Origin: Pseudomonas ovata
GTDB lineage: Bacteria; Pseudomonadota; Gammaproteobacteria; Pseudomonadales; Pseudomonadaceae
Assembly (NCBI RefSeq): GCF_003131185.1
Contig: NZ_QFFU01000003.1
Coordinates: 186,001-250,000 of the forward strand
Length of the DNA: 64,000 nucleotides
Reading direction: 5' to 3'
Made by a program: the position numbers and the translations under genes. The notes below the pieces were generated by a model. That model made no database searches and was not told where the DNA came from. It saw nothing but the letters and a program-made list of their open reading frames with translations. Of the stretch, positions 1-8,168 are shown in pieces; the first letter of the stretch is position 1, and each line of letters opens with the position of its first letter.

Positions 1-387
1 GGCCAGCAGGAGAATGGCCAGGCTGCCGGCGACAAACGAGCCGATGGCGGCGATGGCCAGCGCCGCCCCTGCCCGGCCCTGGCGCGCCATGGCGTGGCCG
101 TCGATGCAGGTGACCACCGAGGACGACTCACCCGGCAGATTGACCAGAATTGCAGTGGTCGAGCCGCCGTATTGCGCACCGTAATAGATGCCCGAGAGCA
201 TGATCAGCGCCGCCGATGGCGTCAGCCCGTAGGTAATGGGCAACAACATGGCGATGGTCGCCACCGGCCCCAGCCCGGGTAACACGCCGACCAGCGTACC
301 GAGGGTCACGCCGAGCAGGCAGTACAGCAGGTTCTGCAGGGTAAAGGCGGCGTCCAGCCCCAGGCTCAGGTGCGCGAGCAATTCCAT
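1..387 (-). CDS. tctA: Tripartite tricarboxylate transporter permease TctA (5' part only)
   Basis: Large membrane subunit of a tripartite tricarboxylate transporter (TTT) family carrier, normally about 500 residues. Only the first 129 residues are present; the gene runs off the left edge. After the start [15 protein letters not shown] come the family hallmark segments [19 protein letters not shown] and [20 protein letters not shown]. It lies 10 bases downstream of the tctB-like gene on the same strand and is the last visible gene of a run that begins with a flavin monooxygenase at 3007. Substrate is unknown; the neighbours suggest an organosulfur compound rather than a tricarboxylate (inference). 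Confidence 0.9.
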   Translation of the reverse strand, partial: MELLAHLSLGLDAAFTLQNLLYCLLGVTLGTLVGVLPGLGPVATIAMLLPITYGLTPSAALIMLSGIYYGAQYGGSTTAILVNLPGESSSVVTCIDGHAMARQGRAGAALAIAAIGSFVAGSLAILLLA

Positions 388-397
388 GATCGCCCCC

Positions 398-865
398 TCA
401 GGCCGGCAGCACCGGCAGGTTCAGGCCCAGGGCCCAGGCGAACACCAGCGCACTGAAGCCGCCCAGCGCACTGCCCAGCACGGTCAGTTCGGTGAGGTTG
501 GCCCTGCGCCGCGCCAGCCCGCTGAGCACCGTCATGGCCAGGGTCGCCAGCGCCAGGCCGAGGCTGGGCAGCAACACGGCAAAGGCCACCACGGCGCCGA
601 TGACCGACAGCCCCGGACGCAGGCTGAACAAACCGGCCAGCCCGACCTGCTCTGCCGAAAACGCCAGGCCACGCAGCAGGATGAAGGCGCCCAGTGCGCA
701 CAACAGCGCCCCGATCAGCAAGGGAAAATAACCGGCGCCCATGCGCATCACCGAGCCGATGCTGTAGTCACCCACCAGGCTCAGGGCCACAGCGCCAAAG
801 CCCAGAAACAACAACCCGGCGCATACGTCACGGGCATCGCTGACCTGCGCCGGCCAGCGCCTCAT
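398..865 (-). CDS. tctB: Tripartite tricarboxylate transporter small subunit TctB
   Basis: Small membrane subunit of a TTT carrier, 155 residues, the usual size. It has four hydrophobic segments (about residues 14-30, 43-66, 86-105 and 120-150) and the family pattern [18 protein letters not shown] near residue 43. Its ATG overlaps the stop of the upstream binding-protein gene as ATGA (862-865), so translation is probably coupled. That coupling ties a TctB to a sulfonate-type binding protein instead of a TctC protein. Confidence 0.85.
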   Translation of the reverse strand: MRRWPAQVSDARDVCAGLLFLGFGAVALSLVGDYSIGSVMRMGAGYFPLLIGALLCALGAFILLRGLAFSAEQVGLAGLFSLRPGLSVIGAVVAFAVLLPSLGLALATLAMTVLSGLARRRANLTELTVLGSALGGFSALVFAWALGLNLPVLPA

Positions 866-1842
866 GGTTGCACCCGCACAGCGGTGGGCGCGGCGGCCTG
901 AGTGATCGGCGCCTGCAAGGCGGCACTGAAGGATTGATCGAACAGGCTGGCGGCCGGGTAGGACTTGATCAGCCCCAGGCCACTGAAGAAGTCGACGGTC
1001 TGCTGAGCCCCGGCGATGACCGCCGGGTTGAGCGGGCCGAGGTCGGTTCTGGCGCGGGCAAACCAGACGCGGGCGATGTCACGGTCGGCGCGGGTGCGCT
1101 GTGCCCAGCTGTCGGCGTATTGCTCGGTGTGCGCCGGGTCTTGCTGCGCCCAGTCGCGGGCCTTTTTCAGGCGTTGCAGAAAGTCGGCGATGGCCTCGCG
1201 CTTGTCCTTGATCGCGTGTTCATTGGCGACCACGAAGCTCTGCGCCGGGATCAGGTCTTTGGCGGTGGCCAGTACGCGGGCACCCTGGCGTTCTTGCTGG
1301 GTCACGTAGGGTTCCCAGGTGGCGATGACATCCACCGAGCCGCCGTCCAGCGCATGCGAGGCGTCCAGTGCACTGAGGTAGCGCACCTCCAGCGCCTCAC
1401 GCGGCACACCGGCCTTGTCCAGGGCGGTGAACAACAGTTGCTGGCTCCATGAGCCTTTCCAGATGGCCGCGCGCTTGCCGCGCAGGTCGGCCAGGGTCTG
1501 GATCGGCGAGTCCTTGGCCACCAGGATGGCCACGCCGTCGAGGTTCTGCCGGCTGACGGCGATCACCTTGATCGGCGCGCCCAGGGCGCCCAGAAACAAC
1601 GGCGGTGCATCACCCAGCAGGCCCAGGTCGAGGCTGCCGACGTTGAGTGCTTCGGCCACCGGCGAGCCGGCAGTGAACTGCTTGAATTCCAGGGTGTACG
1701 GCAGGTCGTCGAGCACCTGCGCCGCTTCCATCACGGCCCGTGTGTTGAAGCTTTGGTCACCGACGGTGAGGGTCAGCGCCGAGGCCGAAAAGCTCAAGGC
1801 CGCAGCGAGCAGGCCAAGGGCCAGTTGCAGGGGTTTACGCAC
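862..1842 (-). CDS. SsuA-like periplasmic substrate-binding protein
   Basis: Periplasmic binding protein of the aliphatic sulfonate/nitrate (SsuA, NMT1) class, 326 residues. A Sec signal peptide (RKPLQLALGLLAAALSFSAS-ALT) is followed by the family features GSLDLGLLGDAPPLFLGAL, DSPIQTLADLRGKR and DVIATWEPY. I prefer the GTG at 1842 because GGAG lies six bases ahead of it; an in-frame GTG at 1854 would add four residues. In sulfonate uptake this protein normally delivers to an SsuC/SsuB ABC transporter. None is present here; the gene is instead translationally coupled to tctB. The downstream partner is therefore probably the TctAB permease (inference). Confidence 0.85.
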   Translation of the reverse strand: MRKPLQLALGLLAAALSFSASALTLTVGDQSFNTRAVMEAAQVLDDLPYTLEFKQFTAGSPVAEALNVGSLDLGLLGDAPPLFLGALGAPIKVIAVSRQNLDGVAILVAKDSPIQTLADLRGKRAAIWKGSWSQQLLFTALDKAGVPREALEVRYLSALDASHALDGGSVDVIATWEPYVTQQERQGARVLATAKDLIPAQSFVVANEHAIKDKREAIADFLQRLKKARDWAQQDPAHTEQYADSWAQRTRADRDIARVWFARARTDLGPLNPAVIAGAQQTVDFFSGLGLIKSYPAASLFDQSFSAALQAPITQAAAPTAVRVQP

Positions 1843-1936
1843 GATAGTCTCCACGGGGCCGGCAAGGCCAGGATGAGGAGCCCGATCCGCGTGTGCGGTC
1901 TCGTGACGCCTGAGTCGATTCAGGAAAGAAAGGGTG

Positions 1937-3007
1937 TCAGCCCTGGCGGGCGGCGATTCTGGCGCGGGTCAGAGGCAGCAGTTCGCGGCCATAGTCGCGG
2001 GCGTCTGCGATGGGGTCGAAACCGCGGATCAGGAAGGTGGTCACGCCCAGGTCGTAATAGGCCAGGAACGCATCGGCCACCTGTTCGGGGGTGCCGACCA
2101 GTGCGGTGGAGTTATGACCGCCGCCGACCAGCCCGGCAATGCCGGTCCACAGCCGCTCATCGACGCGGTCGCCCTTGGCCACGGTCTCCAGCAGGCGCTG
2201 GGCACCGACACTTTGCGGTTTGTTGGCGATCACGGGGCCGGCCTGCTCGAGGCGCTGGCGGGCGGTGGTCAGGATCTGGTCGGCCTTGGCCCAGGCGGCG
2301 TCTTCGGTGGCGGCAATGATCGGCCGGAACGACACGCTGAACTGCACTTTACGGCCATGGCGGGCGGCCTCGGCACGCACCTTTTCAATGGTCTCGCGGG
2401 TCTGCTCCAGCGACTCGCCCCACAGGGCAAAGACATCGGCGTGCTTGCCGGCCACCTGCAAGGCCGCCGGCGACGAGCCGCCGAAGTACACCGGCAGGTG
2501 CGGCTGCTGCACCGGCTTGATCGCGGAAAAGGCGTTCTGTGCCTGGTAGAAAGTGCCCTGATGGTCGAAAGGCTGGGTTTCGGTCCAGACCCGGCGCACC
2601 ACGTCGAGAAACTCGTCGGTGCGTGCATAGCGCTGGTCGTGATCGAGGCTGTCGCCGTCCTTGCGCTGCTCGGCATCGCTGCCGCCACTGATGACATGCA
2701 CCGCCAGGCGACCGTCCAGCAAGTGGTCCAGCGTCGCCAGCTTGCGCGCCGCCAGGGTCGGCGCGACAAAGCCCGGCCGGTGGGCCAGCAGGAACTTGAT
2801 GTTCGAGGTGGCCTGGCCGGCCAGGGCGGTGACCAGGAAGCCGTCGGGTTGATCGGACCAGTAGCCGACCAGCACCCGGTCGAAGCCGGCCTGTTCATGG
2901 GCCTGGGCCGACTCGACAATAAAGGCCTTGTCAAAAACAGGGCCGGCCGGCGCCAGGGTTTCCGAGGCCAATCGGTGACCGATCATGCCGATGAATTGGA
3001 CGCTCAT
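1937..3007 (-). CDS. LLM-class FMNH2-dependent monooxygenase, SsuD-like
   Basis: Bacterial-luciferase-like (LLM) oxidoreductase of 356 residues, close in length and motif content to the alkanesulfonate monooxygenase SsuD. These enzymes use reduced FMN and oxygen to release sulfite from sulfonates, or act on related sulfones and sulfides. Visible signatures are DRVLVGYWSDQPDG, KFLLAHRPGFVAPTLAARK, LDHLLDGRLAVHVISGG and YFGGSSPAALQVAGKHADVF. The start is supported by AAGGAG eight bases upstream. It heads the run with the SsuA-like protein and TctBA, so the transporter probably imports its substrate. No flavin reductase gene is next to it. Confidence 0.85.
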   Translation of the reverse strand: MSVQFIGMIGHRLASETLAPAGPVFDKAFIVESAQAHEQAGFDRVLVGYWSDQPDGFLVTALAGQATSNIKFLLAHRPGFVAPTLAARKLATLDHLLDGRLAVHVISGGSDAEQRKDGDSLDHDQRYARTDEFLDVVRRVWTETQPFDHQGTFYQAQNAFSAIKPVQQPHLPVYFGGSSPAALQVAGKHADVFALWGESLEQTRETIEKVRAEAARHGRKVQFSVSFRPIIAATEDAAWAKADQILTTARQRLEQAGPVIANKPQSVGAQRLLETVAKGDRVDERLWTGIAGLVGGGHNSTALVGTPEQVADAFLAYYDLGVTTFLIRGFDPIADARDYGRELLPLTRARIAARQG

Positions 3008-3035
3008 AGGGGTCTCCTTGATAGCGAACTTTGTA

Positions 3036-3063
3036 TTAGCGGTTATAAATCAACAATCGCTAA
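3036..3063 (-). promoter_or_regulatory. Inverted repeat in the SsuD-like gene promoter region
   Basis: TTAGCG (3036-3041) and CGCTAA (3058-3063) form an inverted repeat around an AT-rich spacer containing TATAAA. It lies 29 to 56 bases upstream of the monooxygenase start, where an operator would sit. The binding protein is unknown. Confidence 0.35.
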
Positions 3064-3165
3064 AAACCTTTTCGCATAAGCTATCGAGAAGCAGTGACCT
3101 TGTGAAATGCAATTTAGTCATAACCTAATATAAAAAAAATGCATTTTTAACCTGCACAGGGGCTT

Positions 3166-3318
3166 GTAGGAGCGCGCTCTGCCCGCGACCGAGTGCGTAG
3201 CGCTCGCAAAATCTGCGAAACGCTGAAAATTTACGACTGTGAACGTATTCGAAATCTGCGAAACGCTGAAAATTTACGACTGCTAACGCAGCCGGTCGCG
3301 GGCAGAGCGCGCTCCTAC
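3166..3318. repeat. REPIN-like palindromic element, copy A (153 bp)
   Basis: The element opens with GTAGGAGCGCGCTCTGCCCG and closes with its near-perfect reverse complement ending GCGCGCTCCTAC, so the whole unit can fold into a cruciform. Inside it, a 29-base module beginning ATCTGCGAAACGCTG is repeated at 3211 and 3254 with a 43-base period. Related copies lie at 20850, 24575 and 55659. The last bases overlap the 3' end of the rhodanese/C-S lyase gene and provide its TAG stop. Confidence 0.85.
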
Positions 3319-6014
3319 TGTGCCAGGCTGGCGAAGGCGGTGTTGAGGTCGGCCTTGAGTGAGTGGAGGTCTTCCAGGCCGATGTGCAGGCGAATGATCG
3401 CATCGCTCGGGTACGTCTCGAACTGACGCTCGCCCAGTTCGGCCACGGTCACCAGGCTTTCATAACCGCCCCATGAGGCCCCGAGCCCGAACAGCTTCAG
3501 GCTGTCGATGAATCGGGCCATCTGCTCGGCACCAGGCTCGACCAGTTCGAACGACAGCAGTCCGTTGCTGCCACTGAAATCGCGCCGCCACAGGTCATGG
3601 CCAGGATGCTCCGGCAAGGCCGGGTGAAACACCCGCGCCACTTCCGGGCGTTGCCGCAGCCAAAGGGCGATGTCCAGGGCCTGGCGTTCATGCACCTCCA
3701 GGCGGCTGGCCAGGGTGCGGGCGCCGCGCAGCACCAGCCAGGCATCGTCGGGGCTGACTGTGCAGCCCAGGGTGTCGCTCATGCGTGACAACGGCGCAAA
3801 TGCCGCCTCGACGGTGCACACGCAGCCCATCACCACATCGCTGTGCCCGGCCAGGTATTTGGTCAGTGCGCTGATGACAATATCGGCACCCAGTGCCAGC
3901 GGCCGATACAGGTAGCCGGCGCCCCAGGTGTTGTCGACCGCCAGCAGCACGTTGCGGGCCTTGCACTGCGCGGCGATGGCCGGCAGGTCAAGGATTTCAT
4001 ACAGCAAGGAACTCGGGCTCTCGGCATAGACCATGCGCGTGCTGGGCTTGAAGGCCGACGCCAGGTCGCGGCCGTCGGCACGGTAGTACTGCACCTCGAT
4101 GCCGAAGGGCTCCAGCAGTTCGCTGGCCAGGCGTCGCACCGGGCTGTAGACGCCATCGGTCAGCAACACATGGTCGCCGGGGCGCAGATAGGCCAGAAAG
4201 GTCTGCGCGACCGCCGCCAGGCCGGTGGCGAACAGCTTGCTGCGGTAGCCGCCTTCCAGTTCGGTGACCAGGTCTTCCAGGGCAAAGGCGGTGGGGTTGC
4301 CACGTGCGCCATAGCTGAGCACCCGCTGCTGATCGCGGCGTGAACGGATGTCGCGCATCTGCGCCAGGTTGTCGAACAGCACGGTGCTGAGCCGGGCGAC
4401 CGCCGGATTGACGGTCCGCCCGCCCTCGACCTGCGCGCCCCGGCCGGCGTGGATCAGCCGGGTGCGCAGCGGCTCACGGGCCGGCAACGGCTGGAAGCTG
4501 GCGATTTCCTCTTCGGTCATCTGCGCAATCAGGCCGGTTTCCCAGGCCAGGTACTGGCGGGCGGCGTCCTTGTTGCCATCGTGGCGATCGTGCACGAAAA
4601 ACAGAAAGTCGATGCACTGCGCCTGGCTCAGCGAGGTATCGCCGCTCACCTGCGCCAGCGCTTGCCAGTCAGTCAGCAGGCGCACGCCCTCGCGCTGTTC
4701 CGGGGGCAGTTCGCTGGCGGCCAGTTGTGCCACGTGCGGGTCGTCGGCCAGCAGCACCAAGGGCCGCCGCTCGCCGCGTACCTGTTCGGCAAGCACGGGC
4801 CGGATCGACCACTCGGCGCCCTGTGCATGTTGCTGGCGATATTGCTGGCTGGGGCGCAGATCGATCAGCCGTGCGCCGTGCACCTGGTCGGGCCGGGCCA
4901 CAGGCAGGTCGACGCTCAGGGCCGTGGGTGCCGGCAAGGCCAGGCCACTGTGCAGGCCGTCCTTGAGCACATAGGCTTCATGCCCCAGTTGCCGCAGCCA
5001 ACTGGCCACGATCGGCGCTCGCACGCCCTCGCTGTCGAACACCACCACCCGCGCCTTGCGCACGCCGATGTACAGGTCGGTGCCCTGGATCAACTGGCCA
5101 CCCGGCGCGTGCCGGGCACCGGCCAGACTGCCGGCGGCAAACTCTTCGGGGGTGCGCACGTCGCACACGAACAGGCTGCGCTGAGGGTCCTGTGCCCAGG
5201 CCTGCACCTGGGCGGCGTCGACGGTATGGACACCGGCCTGGTCGGCCAGGCGCTGCGCGCGTTGCAGTTGTCCAGCCAGCGGCGGGCGCGAGTCCCGCGG
5301 TGGGTAATGCACCTGGCGGCCATGGTCCAGCGGCTGGTCGGCCAGAAACCAGCCTTGGGTACCGTTTTCCAGCGCATACACCGGGTTGTCGATGCCCAGG
5401 TTGATCAGGGTTTGCGCACCGATGATGCTGCGGGTGCGCCCGGCGCAGTTGATCACAATCGGTGTCTGCCCGTCGCTCACCAGGTCCTCCAGGCGCAGGC
5501 CCAGTTCACCGTTAGGGCAACAGACCGCGCCGGGAATGCTCATCTTGGCAAATTCGCTCAGCGGCCGGCCGTCGAGCACCACCAGTGGCCGCCCCTCGCG
5601 TTGCCAGGCGGCCAGTTCCGGGGCGGTGATACGGGGCGTATGGCAAGCCTGTTCGACCCGTTCGCCAAAAGCCTTGGACGGCAGGTGCACCCCGGCGAAC
5701 AGCTCATGCCCGGCCGCCTGCCAGCCCTGGCTGCCACCCGCCAGCCAATGGCCATTGACGTAGCCTTGCGCTTGCAGGCGTTGCAACGCCCGTTGCGCCA
5801 GTGCGCCACCCTCCTGGTCGTAAACCACCAGGCGCACGCCGGGGTTGGGCGCCAGGCGCGGGGCGTCGAGTTCCAGGCGGCTATACGGCAGGTTCACCGC
5901 ATGAAACAGGTGCGCCTCGCCGTACTGGCCGTGTTCGCGAACATCGAACAGGGCGATTTCCTGACCGTCGAACAGCCAGCGTTTGAGTTGCGCAGGGGTG
6001 ACAGAGTGGCTCAT
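3315..6014 (-). CDS. Four-rhodanese / cystathionine beta-lyase-like fusion protein
   Basis: An 899-residue protein. Four rhodanese-like domains lie at about 5-105, 128-235, 262-362 and 366-455. Only domain 2 keeps the catalytic cysteine, Cys190 in NCAGRTRS; the matching positions are Asp66 (VVYDQEGG), Asp327 (VVFDSEG) and LLADDP in the others. Residues about 515-899 are a Cys/Met-metabolism PLP enzyme resembling cystathionine beta-lyase: Lys719 (SALTKYLAG) as Schiff base, Asp694, and Tyr568/Arg571 in SYGARGNPT. A beta-lyase acting on cystine-type substrates releases persulfide, pyruvate and ammonia. The attached rhodanese could accept that sulfur (inference). It is the last gene of the ABC transporter/dioxygenase operon, 39 bases after the dioxygenase. 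Its stop codon is contributed by the REPIN at 3315-3317. Confidence 0.9.
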   Translation of the reverse strand: MSHSVTPAQLKRWLFDGQEIALFDVREHGQYGEAHLFHAVNLPYSRLELDAPRLAPNPGVRLVVYDQEGGALAQRALQRLQAQGYVNGHWLAGGSQGWQAAGHELFAGVHLPSKAFGERVEQACHTPRITAPELAAWQREGRPLVVLDGRPLSEFAKMSIPGAVCCPNGELGLRLEDLVSDGQTPIVINCAGRTRSIIGAQTLINLGIDNPVYALENGTQGWFLADQPLDHGRQVHYPPRDSRPPLAGQLQRAQRLADQAGVHTVDAAQVQAWAQDPQRSLFVCDVRTPEEFAAGSLAGARHAPGGQLIQGTDLYIGVRKARVVVFDSEGVRAPIVASWLRQLGHEAYVLKDGLHSGLALPAPTALSVDLPVARPDQVHGARLIDLRPSQQYRQQHAQGAEWSIRPVLAEQVRGERRPLVLLADDPHVAQLAASELPPEQREGVRLLTDWQALAQVSGDTSLSQAQCIDFLFFVHDRHDGNKDAARQYLAWETGLIAQMTEEEIASFQPLPAREPLRTRLIHAGRGAQVEGGRTVNPAVARLSTVLFDNLAQMRDIRSRRDQQRVLSYGARGNPTAFALEDLVTELEGGYRSKLFATGLAAVAQTFLAYLRPGDHVLLTDGVYSPVRRLASELLEPFGIEVQYYRADGRDLASAFKPSTRMVYAESPSSLLYEILDLPAIAAQCKARNVLLAVDNTWGAGYLYRPLALGADIVISALTKYLAGHSDVVMGCVCTVEAAFAPLSRMSDTLGCTVSPDDAWLVLRGARTLASRLEVHERQALDIALWLRQRPEVARVFHPALPEHPGHDLWRRDFSGSNGLLSFELVEPGAEQMARFIDSLKLFGLGASWGGYESLVTVAELGERQFETYPSDAIIRLHIGLEDLHSLKADLNTAFASLAQ

Positions 6015-6053
6015 GAGGGGGTGCCGGTTCCTGTGTAAGGTTGCCGTGGGTGT

Positions 6054-6644
6054 TTAGAGACCGTACGCCTGGATCGAAGGCGACATCTGCGATTTGTTGT
6101 AATTGATCACGGTGCCGTCCTCGCGCACGCCGTAGCGGTTTTCCAGCGACTCCAGCGGGCGGCCGTAAAGATGAAAATGCAGGGTCGACCGCTCGCCGTC
6201 CACGCGAATACCGTGCAGGTCCTCGCCCAGAAAGCCGATCGGGGTGCCAGGTTGCACCACCACCTCCCGGTCGAGCACCAGCTGTGCACGGGCCGGGTCG
6301 CGCCCGTCGTCGGCGCGCTGATAGACACGGTTGAGCTCCTGGCCTTGCACGGCAACGATCACCGCCCAGGTCTCGTGGTTGTGCGGCAAGGTGCTTTTAC
6401 CCGGCAGCAGCGAGTTGAGGTACAGCGTCGGGCTTTCGCCGTCGTCGTTGAGACGGTAGCGGAACTGGGTCTCGCCCGAGTCGGCGCTCGGCGCCGGGAA
6501 GCGCTCGAAGTTGAACAGGTCATGGCGCGTGGTCAGGTCTTCGACCAGGCGGATGATCTCGGCCAGTGCCGCGCGGTCGACGCCGCGCGCATGGATGGCG
6601 CGCACGGCATGCAGAAAAGGCTGGATCACGGATTCGGTGGACAT
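6054..6644 (-). CDS. Thiol dioxygenase, cysteine dioxygenase-like cupin
   Basis: Non-heme iron cupin of the cysteine/mercaptopropionate dioxygenase family, 196 residues from the ATG at 6644; a TTG at 6683 would add 13. Likely iron ligands are His88 and His90 in LPHNHETW and His144 in EDLHGI. The family oxidises a thiol such as cysteine or 3-mercaptopropionate to the sulfinate with O2. It sits between an amino-acid ABC transporter and the rhodanese/C-S lyase fusion, so a thiol or persulfide made by the lyase is a plausible substrate. The exact substrate cannot be read from the sequence. Confidence 0.85.
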   Translation of the reverse strand: MSTESVIQPFLHAVRAIHARGVDRAALAEIIRLVEDLTTRHDLFNFERFPAPSADSGETQFRYRLNDDGESPTLYLNSLLPGKSTLPHNHETWAVIVAVQGQELNRVYQRADDGRDPARAQLVLDREVVVQPGTPIGFLGEDLHGIRVDGERSTLHFHLYGRPLESLENRYGVREDGTVINYNKSQMSPSIQAYGL

Positions 6645-6679
6645 GGGCGGTCTCTCTTGTGGCCAGGCAGGGTTCAGGG

Positions 6680-7498
6680 TCAAACGGAAATGCTGTAGCG
6701 GCTCAGGTTGCTCAGAACATCGGGGGCCGGTCTGGCCGGGCGCCGGCCGCTGTCGTGCAGGGCATGCTGCAAGAACTGACGGGTGCGTTCGTTCTGCGGG
6801 TCGCGGAAAATCTGCTCGCTGCTGCCATGCTCGGCGATCAGGCCGTTCTCGGTGAAATACACCCGGTCGCTGATGTCTTCGGCAAAGCGCATTTCATGGG
6901 TCACCAGCACGCAAGTCATGCCCTCCTCGGTCAGCTCGCGGATCACGGTCAGCACCTCGCCGACGGTTTCCGGGTCCAGCGCCGAGGTCACCTCATCGAA
7001 CAGGATCAACTCGGGGCGCATGGCCAGCGCCCGGGCAATGGCCACGCGCTGCTGCTGGCCGCCGGACAACTCGCCCGGCCAGGCATGGGCCTTGTGCTCC
7101 ATGCGCACCTTGGCCAGCAACTCCAGGGCCTGCTGCTCGGCTTCGGCACGCTCGCGGCCCATGACCTTGCGCGGGGCGATGACCAGGTTTTCGAGCACCG
7201 TCAGGTGCGGGAACAGGTTGAACTGCTGGAACACGAACCCCACCCGCTTGCGCAGCGCGATGAGCTGGGCCTCGGTGTGCAGGTCGCTGACCTCGGTGTC
7301 ACCGACGCGGATCGAACCGCGTTGCGGGCGCAGCAAACCGGTGATGCAGCGCAGGATGGTCGACTTGCCCGAGCCCGACGGGCCGATGATCGACACGGCC
7401 TGCCCCTTGTGCACCTGCAGGTCGATGCCTTTGAGCACACGATTGGCGCCGAACGCCAGGTGCACGTCGCGCAGGTCGATCAAGGGTTCAGAAGGCAT
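6680..7498 (-). CDS. Polar amino-acid ABC transporter ATP-binding protein
   Basis: ATPase subunit (272 residues) of a polar amino-acid uptake system of the GlnQ/HisP type. Walker A is GPSGSGKST, the signature is LSGGQQQR, Walker B is LILFDEVTSALDPE and the H-loop is VLVTHEM. It overlaps the permease gene upstream by 11 bases, indicating one transcript and coupled translation. Context suggests import of a sulfur amino acid such as cystine or a thioether amino acid (inference). The C-terminal tail after residue 245 is divergent. Confidence 0.92.
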   Translation of the reverse strand: MPSEPLIDLRDVHLAFGANRVLKGIDLQVHKGQAVSIIGPSGSGKSTILRCITGLLRPQRGSIRVGDTEVSDLHTEAQLIALRKRVGFVFQQFNLFPHLTVLENLVIAPRKVMGRERAEAEQQALELLAKVRMEHKAHAWPGELSGGQQQRVAIARALAMRPELILFDEVTSALDPETVGEVLTVIRELTEEGMTCVLVTHEMRFAEDISDRVYFTENGLIAEHGSSEQIFRDPQNERTRQFLQHALHDSGRRPARPAPDVLSNLSRYSISV

Positions 7499-8168
7499 AG
7501 CGACGCTCCAGGCGTTGGGTGAGTCGGGAAATCGGGTAGCAATAAAAGAAAAACAGCGCCAGCACAGTGAAGTACACCAGCACGGTGAAGCCGGTCAGGT
7601 TGACGGTGTTGCTGGCAATCTGGGCGGTGTCGATCAGGTCGTGCACGCCCACCAGCGAGGCCAGCGCCGTGCCCATGGTCACCACTGCATACAGGTTCAT
7701 CCACGGCGGCAACATGCGCTTGAAGCACTGCGGCAGGATGATCGAGGTGAAGATCTGCCCGCGGGTGAAGGCCAGCGAACGGGCCGCCTCCCACTGCGTG
7801 CTCGGAATCGAGCCGATCGCACCGCGAAAGATTTCCGCGACATTGGCACTGGCCGGCAACGCCAGGCCCACGGTGACCTTGAGCCAGTCGGGAAACGGCA
7901 GGTAATACCCGCCCACCTGCACCTCGAAGGGAAAGACGTAGGTGGTGAAGTAGATCAGCACCAGCCACGGAGCATTGCGAAACACCTGCACCCACAGGCG
8001 TGCCAGGCCGCGCAGCGGCGCCAGCGGCGACAACGCCAGGGCGCCGACCAGCAGGCCCAGCAGCGTGCCCAGGGCAATGGCCGTGACGCTGATCAGGATG
8101 TTCTGCACCAGGCCCATGCCCAGTGCCGGCGTCCACTGCCAGAGCGCGTAAAAGACTTCAGTGGCCAT
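7488..8168 (-). CDS. Amino-acid ABC transporter permease (second subunit)
   Basis: Inner-membrane permease of the HisMQ family, 226 residues. It carries the EAA-loop pattern EAARSLAFTRGQIFTSIILP where the ATPase docks, and about five membrane segments. The start follows GAGGATG on the reverse strand. It overlaps both neighbours by 11 bases (7488-7498 and 8158-8168). With the next gene it forms the heterodimeric channel. Confidence 0.92.
   Translation of the reverse strand: MATEVFYALWQWTPALGMGLVQNILISVTAIALGTLLGLLVGALALSPLAPLRGLARLWVQVFRNAPWLVLIYFTTYVFPFEVQVGGYYLPFPDWLKVTVGLALPASANVAEIFRGAIGSIPSTQWEAARSLAFTRGQIFTSIILPQCFKRMLPPWMNLYAVVTMGTALASLVGVHDLIDTAQIASNTVNLTGFTVLVYFTVLALFFFYCYPISRLTQRLERRYAF

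Noticed and set aside
3166..3318. CRISPR-like repeats from the 43-base periodic modules
   Set aside because: Only two modules per element, imperfect and within a palindrome; no cas genes. They belong to REPIN-like elements.
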